A DNA stretch of 64,000 nucleotides. Origin: Blakeslea trispora. Its lineage: Eukaryota; Mucoromycota; Mucoromycetes; Mucorales; Choanephoraceae. Positions 57,457 through 64,000 of this stretch are shown here, one piece after another. The notes beneath the pieces were generated by a model. That model was given only the letters and a program-made list of their open reading frames with translations, was not told the origin of the DNA and did not search any database. The stretch lies in assembly GCA_025331445.1 (NCBI GenBank), contig JAIWNE010000121.1, forward strand, positions 37,455 to 101,454. The letters run 5' to 3'. Each line of letters opens with the position of its first letter. Positions within the stretch are counted from its first letter, which is position 1. The position numbers and the translations under genes were made by a program.

Positions 57457-59292
57457 CTGGTTTTTAACTTAGAATTCGGAAATTGGCCCAAAAAATTCGT
57501 TTTTTGGCCAAATTGATTTCGGAGACTGCGCACAATGATTTCGTTTTTTGGCCAAATAGATTTCGGAAATGTGCACCATAGATTTCGTTTTTAGGTACTT
57601 TTAATTTCGTTAAGGTATAATATAGTCTTTCAATAAATAAAATCAAGATAGTAGTCAAATGCAACAAAAGCAACTTCTTTTTATAATCAAATTTATTTAC
57701 AGCATTTCTTATTCACGGATACATTTGGCAAAAAAAGTAAGGGAATGTCTAATCCATCCTTTACAGTCATCAGATGTAATCAGAGAAGCGGATTCTCTAA
57801 TTCTCTGAAGCAGCTCATCATGATGCCGCAATTGGTGCTTCTTGACATTGTGCTTCAGCCTTGAATAGAGTTCTTCAATCGGGTTCAAGAAAGGAGACCA
57901 TGGTGGAAGCTTTAGAGGATGGTATCCTGCATCAGTCAGCTTATTCATAGCGCTTGTGCTATGAATAGGAGCATTGTCAAAGATCACATAATATCCATTT
58001 AAACCTCGTTGATTCATGTGCCTGATCAAGACGTTGATGAAATCCTCGAACTGTTCTGACCTGGTTGTACCTCGATTACAATGGCAAGCTGAGATCTCTA
58101 AACCAGCGTGGCTCATTGCGGCAAAGACAGTGAGGTTTCGTCCTTTTGAAGAAGTGTCCACCTTTATTCTTGCAGGAGTATTACGCTTTGTTCTAGCTTG
58201 GGTACGGTTGATATGCAAGTTGAACCCAGTTTCATCGACAAAAATGCAATTCTGCAAATACCATACTTGTTGCTCTTCGTTGATCTTTGTACAGTACTCA
58301 CGTCGCTTGTCTCGGATCTCCTGGGAGTCTCTTCTAACAGGGTATATTTGAGCCTTTTTCAAAGTGAAGTCGAGCTTATTAATCACAAATCTGGAAATTG
58401 CTGAGGTGCTAAGTGGCCTGGCAAAATCCTCTGGAAATGCATCCTGAAGTTGAAGACTTATGTCCCTAAGAGTGATCTCTGCTCGGTCTTCCAAAAGGCT
58501 TTCGATGAAGATGCTATGTCTTTCTTTAATGGTAGGAGGTGCAGTTCTTCCTCGAAACTTTGAAGCTGGCATCCCCCAATCATCAGTTTCTTCGCAACGC
58601 TTGACATAGTCGCTCATGGTAGAAGTTGAGAAGCCAATGGCCTTAGCTGCTTCAGAGACGTTCTTTCCACTTGCAACATAATGAGAAATGAACAACTTCC
58701 AGATTTCTTCTGTCATTTTTTTGTATGGACCTCTCTTGGTAACACGTTGAGCTACTGGTACTTGAGATGCTATAAGAAATTGTGAGGAGCAAATTCAGAC
58801 AAATGGAAATCATCAAGGTACTACTCACAGTTTTCAGAAGTCAAAGCAACGGATGCGGTAGTGTTAACAGAGTAATAAGTTTCTTGGCTCATCTTTTTAA
58901 AAATGTATTTAATGGATCAAAATCAGGAATCCTAAATGTGTCCCTTTATATAAATCGAAGGGATTCGTAGTACCTCTATTCAGGAACCAATAAAAGCTTG
59001 TTTGACTAAGTGTGTTTCAGCAACACCTTACGCAGCAACATCATAATTTCAATTTGTGTAGACACTTCAAAGGTCATAAAACGTACGTCACTCTTTATTT
59101 GCAATTTTATTCTGATCAAAGACATATATTATACCTTAACGAAATTAAAAGTACCTAAAAACGAAATCTATGGTGCACATTTCCGAAATCTATTTGGCCA
59201 AAAAACGAAATCATTGTGCGCAGTCTCCGAAATCAATTTGACCAAAAAACGAATTTTTTGGGCCAATTTCCGAATTCTAAGTTAAAAACCAG
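57457..59292. mobile_element. Mariner-like element, apparently intact
   Basis: 1,836 bp flanked by TA (57455-57456 and 59293-59294). Terminal inverted repeats of about 175 bp begin CTGGTTTTTAACTTAGAATTCGG and contain repeated modules (GAAATnGGCCAAAAAACGAA-type). One transposase gene with an open frame. Nested in the solo LTR, so younger than it. Confidence 0.93.
57709..58892 (-). CDS. Mariner-like transposase, 374 aa, two exons
   Basis: Exon 1 58892-58829 (MSQETYYSVN...), intron 58828-58770 with GTGAGT/TAG, exon 2 58769-57709; the joined length is an exact 374 codons plus stop. The N-terminal HTH pair (VSEAAKAIGFSTSTMSDYVK; TSAISRFVINKL) binds the terminal repeats. The DDE catalytic triad is visible: FVDETGFN (Asp about 200), VIFDNAPIHS (Asp about 286) and FLNPIEELYSRLK (Glu about 320), with 33 residues between the last two. 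No stop or shift, so the gene is likely functional. The sequence is also usable without exon 1 from an ATG at 58716, but the splice keeps the frame and fits better. Confidence 0.92.
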
Positions 59293-59457
59293 TAGTTACA
59301 TCTTGCATTTCAGGGTGAATCCCTTAGTCTTTACTTAACTAGGTAATGATTCCAATTCAGATACATGAAGTTTTTTTTATAGAATACTTCTTTGTCTACA
59401 ATGATCTTTTAATGAACATCTTTTATAAATCAATTTTGGTGTAATCACCACAATATG

Positions 59458-59916
59458 CTTCATTAAATTGAACTTTATAGAAGGTTTATGCTCGCCTACA
59501 GTATTTAGCTTCTGCTCGCTTGCAGTATTTAGCTGTTGCTCGCTTGCAAAACTGGACTTTTCATGTAAAAGGGCTAAAAAGCAGTCACTAAAACGGGTTT
59601 TAGAGTGGATTTTTACTAATGTTTTGATTTTATTCCGTTTGTCCTGTCCCATTATGCGGACGGGACAGGACAATTTTTTTTTCGAACAAAAGCTATAGGG
59701 CTACTCCGATGGAGAAAACGCCCTAAAAACATAAAAGGCCTTTAGCAATATAAAACGTTTTGATTTTTAAAGCAAGTGCTTGAATATATTTTTTTGAGTT
59801 GTTTTTCAAAATGTTTCTGCAAAGGGTTTCTTAGAGGAGTTATATCTATTGCCCGATTAAAAGACAGCAAACTATAGTTCAAAAACCAGTAGTCTTATCA
59901 AGTGCATAAAAAAAAT
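59458..59916. other. Spacer between solo LTR and tRNA-Val
   Basis: Contains three imperfect 30-bp tandem units around TATGCTCGCCTACAGTATTTAGC (59487-59550) and a 12-bp-arm perfect hairpin (TTGTCCTGTCCC / GGGACAGGACAA, 59639-59673) followed directly by eight T. No gene recognised. Confidence 0.6.
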
Positions 59917-59990
59917 TGATTTCTGCCAGACTCGAACTGGCGACCGTCTGCGTGTTAAGCAGACGTGATAACCAACTACACCAAGAAACC
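59917..59990 (-). tRNA. tRNA-Val (AAC)
   Basis: 74-nt cloverleaf on the minus strand: acceptor GGTTTCT pairs with AGAAATC, D-arm TGTAGTTGGTTATCA, anticodon loop TTAACAC (anticodon AAC) on a CTGC/GCAG stem, T-arm GCCAGTTCGAGTCTGGC, discriminator A. No intron. LINE 2 begins on its 5' side. Confidence 0.97.
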
Positions 59991-60070
59991 TCCTTTTGAT
60001 CACCTTTTTTTAATTTAAACTCCGTTTTCGAAAAAAGCTCGACTTTCTCCTTATTAACCAGCGTATTTCT

Positions 60071-61486
60071 TTGTCAATTATCATTCCCCAATCTCGTCCG
60101 CACATTTTGGTACCCAAAGTGTCCCAATCCGACAACTCTAGCACATTCACCAACGCGATTCACGACATTTCGACATCTTCAACTAAAGATCTCGACTTCG
60201 AAGCCTCATCTACAAAGAACCTAGCATCAGAACCAGCTGAAACTTTGTCAGAATCTATCTCTGTATTAGAAACATCACCTATTAAAGTTTCAAGTCTCTC
60301 CGGTAAGCGCTTGCATAGTTCACTTTCGCCGCCTTTGATCCCTGCCGACATGACGCGTACCTTGCCGAGATCTCGAGTTGATGACGTCAGCATCTCTTCG
60401 ACATCTGCTCCACTTGAGCTGAACAAAGACGTTGTCTTTGACTTTGGTCTCTCTGTTGCTCCTTCTCTCTCTGGTGCTGATTCTTTGCCAGAGGTAAGTA
60501 ATGTTTCTTTGCTCTCGTCGGCCTCTCCCTCTTCCTCTGCTCCTCCTGCTTGGTTTGCTGCTTTTCAGGCCAAGTTTGAAAAGTATGAAGAGCGTCTCTC
60601 TCAGTTGGAGTCTCTTGTTGCTGAGAACTCGGCACTCAAGAAAGAGCTTGCCGCTGCTCGTGCCAAGATCTTGGAACTTGAGAACAAGTCTGGTCCTTCT
60701 CTCTCTTTGTCCCCGTCTGTTGATGTAGCAATGGATGATGACTTGCTTCCTTCTTCCTTGCCTGCTCCTTCTGTCTCTCCTTCGGCCGCCGTGTCTAAAT
60801 GGGCTCATGTTGCTGCTGCTGCTCCTACACCTGCTGAGGCCTATGGTAAGTCCAACAAGTCGGTTTCCTCTTTGGCTGTTCAGGCCAAGCCCAAGAAAAA
60901 GATCACGCCTCGCCAACGTAAGGCCGCTGCTCGTATCTTTCTTGTTTCTTCTCCGGCTGGCTCTTCAGTAGACTCACCTCTCTTTGAGTATGTTTACTTG
61001 CCAAACAAGTATCGGGACCGTCTCTCTGCTTTCCGTCATAAGCTGCGACTTATCGGATTGGATAACAGCCGTGTCCTTGATGTGCACTACCCAGCTCGTA
61101 ACGTTGTAGCTTTGCTCATTCACACTGCTTACAAGGCTGATCTTCTTAAGGTCATGGACAAGTATTCTCTCCCGGTCTTGACAGACTTTGATCCTTTCTC
61201 TGGATCCAATGTCTTTGATCCTGCTTTTGCCTCTCTGGATGCCGATGCTCTCACTGCCAAGGCTCGTGAACTGCAACAAGCTCGTCTTCTTCGTGCTCTT
61301 GGCTATGTTCGTGAACAAACGCGTAGACTGGTGGCCTACGACTTTGTCTGTCAAGGTTGGTTGTCAAAGGAACAGGCCGGTACTGTAGTTGGTCCTCTCT
61401 CTTCTGTAGTTGGTGTTGACTCTGCTCCCTCTACTGATATGGAAATTGCCTTGGCCGGTGACGGTGAACCGGTCTCATCCTCTTAA
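60071..61486 (+). CDS. LINE 2 ORF1 protein
   Basis: The frame is open from about 60014. The first in-frame ATG is at 60350 (MTRTLPRSRV), giving about 378 aa; the codons before it lack ATG, so either translation starts at 60350 or at a non-AUG codon such as TTG at 60071. It contains a Ser-rich acidic N-terminus, a coiled coil (FEKYEERLSQLESLVAENSA), a basic segment (KPKKKITPRQRKAAARIF), and a conserved globular part (EYVYLPNKYR ... VLTDFDPFS) shared with LINE 1 ORF1. Presumed RNA-binding particle protein. Ends with TAA overlapping the ORF2 ATG. No zinc knuckle. Confidence 0.85.
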   Translation: MSIIIPQSRPHILVPKVSQSDNSSTFTNAIHDISTSSTKDLDFEASSTKNLASEPAETLSESISVLETSPIKVSSLSGKRLHSSLSPPLIPADMTRTLPRSRVDDVSISSTSAPLELNKDVVFDFGLSVAPSLSGADSLPEVSNVSLLSSASPSSSAPPAWFAAFQAKFEKYEERLSQLESLVAENSALKKELAAARAKILELENKSGPSLSLSPSVDVAMDDDLLPSSLPAPSVSPSAAVSKWAHVAAAAPTPAEAYGKSNKSVSSLAVQAKPKKKITPRQRKAAARIFLVSSPAGSSVDSPLFEYVYLPNKYRDRLSAFRHKLRLIGLDNSRVLDVHYPARNVVALLIHTAYKADLLKVMDKYSLPVLTDFDPFSGSNVFDPAFASLDADALTAKARELQQARLLRALGYVREQTRRLVAYDFVCQGWLSKEQAGTVVGPLSSVVGVDSAPSTDMEIALAGDGEPVSSS

Positions 61487-64000
61487 TGAGTACCAATCCT
61501 ATGCCTTCTTATGAACCTATGCCCCCTTCCTCTCCTTCTACCTATGACTTTACTATGACTATATGGAATGCTAATGGTATTGCTCGTCAAGCCATTAGTA
61601 CTGTTACTGACTACTTATATGACTCTTCCCTCATCTTCATCACCGAGACTTGGCTACTCTCTCCTCTTCGTTTTCCCACCTCTTGGCAACAGTATCATAC
61701 CTATGGTCAACCTGTTGCTGACTCTTTCCGTGGCAAGATGGGTATCTCTCTTTTGGTCAATCCTACTTGTCCTTACCCAGTTACTCCTCTCCTTTCTTCC
61801 TCTCCTTATGTCTTTTCTTGTCAAGTCTCTACCTTTCTCATTCATTGTGTCTATGCCCCTCCTTCTCTGTCCGATGATGAGTTTATGTCTCTCATTATGT
61901 CTCTCCCTTCTCGTACTCATGCCTCTCAGACCAACGCATTCATCTGTGGCGATTTGAATGCGCGTAGTGTTCCTCTTCTTGGTGACTCTCGAAGTAACAC
62001 TCGTGGTACTCGTCTGGCCGAATGGGTTGAGGAAGCTGGTCTTTTCTGTTGGAACTCTCTCTTGGCAAAAGGTGTTCCAACTCTGTTCTCTCAAAGTCGC
62101 ATGGCTAACTCTCAGCCTGGTCACTCCAGTTGGAGTAGCGTAATTGATCTCTTTATCAGCTTTGATGATCTGGTTGCTCCTTCTCTTGTTGTCCGTGATG
62201 CCGGCCTTGGTTCTGACCATGTTCCTGTCTCTCTGTCTTGTTCTCTGTCTTCTCTGCCTCCTGCTCCAGTTGCTCATCCGCGTCTTTTATGGAAACTGTC
62301 TTGTCTGGATGATCACAAGAGTGTAGAGCTGTATCAGTCTCTTTTCAGGTTGCATAGCGCACCTATCAAAAATACACTCTTGGCAGAAGTTAAGTATTCT
62401 ATTTGTCAAGCCTTCGGGCAACATAGCAGTCGTACCTCTACTCACGCAACTCTCCCAACTGAAAGGGTTATCCCTGATGTTGATTCTATTGCTAGTAGCC
62501 TCACTGATACCATCCACCGTTGCCTCGATGAGTCTGTTGGTCGCAAACAGCCACGACCTCCTGGTAACACCTGGTTCTGGACTTGCTCTCTGCAGTCTCT
62601 TGTGGATGCTCGTGAGGACGCCCGAAGAGCTTGGCGACGAGCTTCTGACGGCGTTGGTAAGGCTGTTCTGTGGCGTGCGTATCTCTCTTCTTGTGACCGG
62701 TTCAATGCTGAGCTCAAGCGTCGTAGGCGTGAAACATGGAAGCAGTTCTGTGACAAGCTCTCTTCTGGTCCTTTCTCTGACACTACTGCCACCATCAAGC
62801 GGTTACGGCGTGGTCGTACTACCTCTCCTGGGTTCTCGCATCCTGAAGGTCCTGCTGTTGCTGCTACGGTGATGTCAAGTCATCTTCGGTCTGTCTTTGC
62901 TGGTGATCACCTGCCTGCTCTCCGGCCTACTGCTCCCCCTTTGCCTTCTGGTCCTTGTGTCTCGGTTGATACCGCTAGGTATCTTCAGAACCAGTTTGGT
63001 CTTGACTTGTCTTTCTCCCTTCCTGTTGGTGCTACTACTGCTGCTGATAAGGACTGTCCCTTTACGGTCGAGTTAGTGTCTGACACTCTCTTAAAGAAGC
63101 TCTCTCGTCGTAAAGCTCCGGGTGTTGATCATCTGAGAACCGAGATGCTATTGCCCATTGTCGATGACTTGTCTCCTCTCTTGGTCTTGCTCTTCTCTCT
63201 TTGCTGGTTCTGGTCTCGAATCCCTCGCGATTGGTGTACTGCCCAGGTCGTGCCCATTTACAAGAAGGGTGATCCTCTGAGTGCAGCCAACTACCGGCCC
63301 ATTAGCTTGACTTCGGTCATGCGTAAGTTGCTGGAGTTGTGCGTGTATCCTGAGCTCTTGGAATCTGGTCCTCCTCTGGATATCGTTCAAGGTGGCTTTC
63401 GCGCTCATCGTAGTACTCTTGACCAGGCTCTGTCTTTGCATGAGTTGTGTCGTCAGCACGCTGATGATCACTTTGGTGAACCTCCTGTCCTTTGTTTCTT
63501 GGACATTAAGCAAGCATACGATAGTGTTGATCGTAACATTGTCTGGCGTGCTCTTGAGACTTATGTCTCTGATCCTCTTCTTGGCCTGCTGCGTTGTCTT
63601 TTTGACAATGTGCAAGTTGAGGTACTGGTCTCTGGTGCTCGTTCTCCTTCTTTCTGGCCTGGTACTGGTGTCTTGCAAGGTTCGATCTTGTCTCCCTACT
63701 TGTACTCTGTGTACATTAACTCGTTCCCTGCCGTCCTGCGGTCCATCTCAATGCCTCGCTCTCGTGTGTTTGGATCCATGCCTCAACGTCTATATGATGG
63801 CCTCTGGATCAACTCACTACTCTATGCTGACGATGTTGTCTTGATCGGCACTGCTGAGACCATGCCCCGCTTGTTGAAGAAAGCTGAAGAACACTCTCTG
63901 TCTCTTGGGTATCGGTGGAACCCGGCCAAGTGTGTGGTGGTGAACCCGCCGCTGTATACTGGTCGTACTACTCCTTTACGCCTGTATGGTACTGCTCTTC
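61486..64000 (+). CDS. LINE 2 ORF2: endonuclease and reverse transcriptase (partial)
   Basis: Starts at ATG 61486-61488, overlapping the ORF1 stop, and is open for 838 codons to the window edge. The AP-like endonuclease is complete: WNANGIA, ITETWL, FICGDLNARS, SVIDLFI and GSDHVPVSL (catalytic Asp-His present, unlike LINE 1). RT blocks: KAPGVDHLRTEML, ANYRPISLTSVMRK, FRAHRSTLDQALS, LDIKQAYDSVDR, LQGSILSPYLY and YADD at 63823-63834. It performs target-primed reverse transcription. The C-terminal zinc region seen in LINE 1 lies outside the window. Confidence 0.95.
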   Translation, partial: MSTNPMPSYEPMPPSSPSTYDFTMTIWNANGIARQAISTVTDYLYDSSLIFITETWLLSPLRFPTSWQQYHTYGQPVADSFRGKMGISLLVNPTCPYPVTPLLSSSPYVFSCQVSTFLIHCVYAPPSLSDDEFMSLIMSLPSRTHASQTNAFICGDLNARSVPLLGDSRSNTRGTRLAEWVEEAGLFCWNSLLAKGVPTLFSQSRMANSQPGHSSWSSVIDLFISFDDLVAPSLVVRDAGLGSDHVPVSLSCSLSSLPPAPVAHPRLLWKLSCLDDHKSVELYQSLFRLHSAPIKNTLLAEVKYSICQAFGQHSSRTSTHATLPTERVIPDVDSIASSLTDTIHRCLDESVGRKQPRPPGNTWFWTCSLQSLVDAREDARRAWRRASDGVGKAVLWRAYLSSCDRFNAELKRRRRETWKQFCDKLSSGPFSDTTATIKRLRRGRTTSPGFSHPEGPAVAATVMSSHLRSVFAGDHLPALRPTAPPLPSGPCVSVDTARYLQNQFGLDLSFSLPVGATTAADKDCPFTVELVSDTLLKKLSRRKAPGVDHLRTEMLLPIVDDLSPLLVLLFSLCWFWSRIPRDWCTAQVVPIYKKGDPLSAANYRPISLTSVMRKLLELCVYPELLESGPPLDIVQGGFRAHRSTLDQALSLHELCRQHADDHFGEPPVLCFLDIKQAYDSVDRNIVWRALETYVSDPLLGLLRCLFDNVQVEVLVSGARSPSFWPGTGVLQGSILSPYLYSVYINSFPAVLRSISMPRSRVFGSMPQRLYDGLWINSLLYADDVVLIGTAETMPRLLKKAEEHSLSLGYRWNPAKCVVVNPPLYTGRTTPLRLYGTAL

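Larger units (their letters stand above)
57107..59452 (+). mobile_element. Solo LTR (about 508 bp net) interrupted by a mariner-like element
   Basis: Begins TGTGGAGATTGGG and ends GTAATCACCACA, flanked by ATATG at 57102-57106 and 59453-59457. It resembles the Gypsy LTRs at 18225 and 23484 (TGTGG start, GTACTTTGA, ACTATTTATAC, ATCACCACA end), so it comes from a related chromovirus. No internal region remains: a product of LTR-LTR recombination. The mariner-like element at 57457-59292 splits it. Confidence 0.88.
60000..64000 (+). mobile_element. LINE 2, APE-type, ORFs intact to window end
   Basis: Paralogue of LINE 1 with the same two-ORF layout and the same TAATG overlap. No stop or shift in either ORF up to 64000, so possibly active. 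Composition differs from the surroundings: coding DNA is GC-richer and heavy in C/T on the plus strand (TCT, CTC, CTT codons). The 5' end lies within about 80 bp of tRNA-Val; the 3' end is beyond the window. Confidence 0.9.

Noticed and set aside
60160..63678. Long minus-strand and alternative-frame ORFs across LINE 2
   Set aside because: Shadows of the C/T-rich LINE coding sequence; they match no family, while the plus frames carry endonuclease and RT motifs.
1..64000. CRISPR array, rRNA genes or bacterial operon features
   Set aside because: Spaced identical repeats, rRNA motifs and Shine-Dalgarno-led gene strings are absent; the gene structures are eukaryotic.

Overview
The window reads as transposon-dense, AT-rich nuclear DNA from a filamentous fungus, most likely an early-diverging Mucoromycota (Mucorales-like) species. 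The grounds are many short introns (about 50-70 nt, GTAAGT/TAG borders), eukaryotic tRNA genes with internal promoters, and the mix of tnp2-type CACTA, Helitron, Tc1/mariner, chromodomain Ty3/Gypsy and APE-type LINE elements. The taxonomic call is inference. I recognise no host protein-coding gene; the only clear host genes are tRNA-Lys(CTT) at 45639-45711 and tRNA-Val(AAC) at 59917-59990 (minus).

Layout. 488-2922: a broken, spliced tnp2-like CACTA transposase (minus). 5375-12618: a 7.2-kb giant inverted repeat; each arm carries a four-exon accessory gene and a stand-alone C-terminal piece of a tnp2-like transposase. About 13190-26160: a LINE (ORF1, then endonuclease/RT ORF2) split by an unclassified 2.6-kb insertion (14988-17603, GCG duplicated) and by a chromodomain Gypsy element (18225-23926) with 443-bp LTRs that look identical and a TCAGC target duplication. 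26693-33332: debris of two further Gypsy elements.

34096-45581: two related CACTA elements in tandem, separated and flanked by the same GGC. A is a 3.1-kb non-coding element. B is an 8.4-kb apparently autonomous element with two convergent genes: a 289-aa four-exon accessory protein and a 962-aa tnp2 transposase. tRNA-Lys follows 54 bp beyond B. 46430-50590: a Helitron Rep/helicase gene. 50591-52225: a dead Tc1-like element. About 52900-54109: an inverted fragment of a third CACTA element (C). 55190-57106: a decayed PIF1 helicase plus AP-like endonuclease, the Helentron arrangement, interrupted by a solo LTR (57107-59452) that is itself interrupted by an apparently intact mariner-like element (57457-59292). 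After tRNA-Val, a second LINE runs from about 60000 past the window end with both ORFs open.

The main discovery candidates are: (1) a CACTA accessory gene family with four exons and phase-0 introns at matching places, always convergent with tnp2; (2) chains of 46-78-nt exon-like units, with consensus splice sites but no reading frame, that point outward in the left subterminal regions of elements A, B and C; (3) the giant palindromic CACTA derivative; and (4) the nested insertions dated by intact target duplications.
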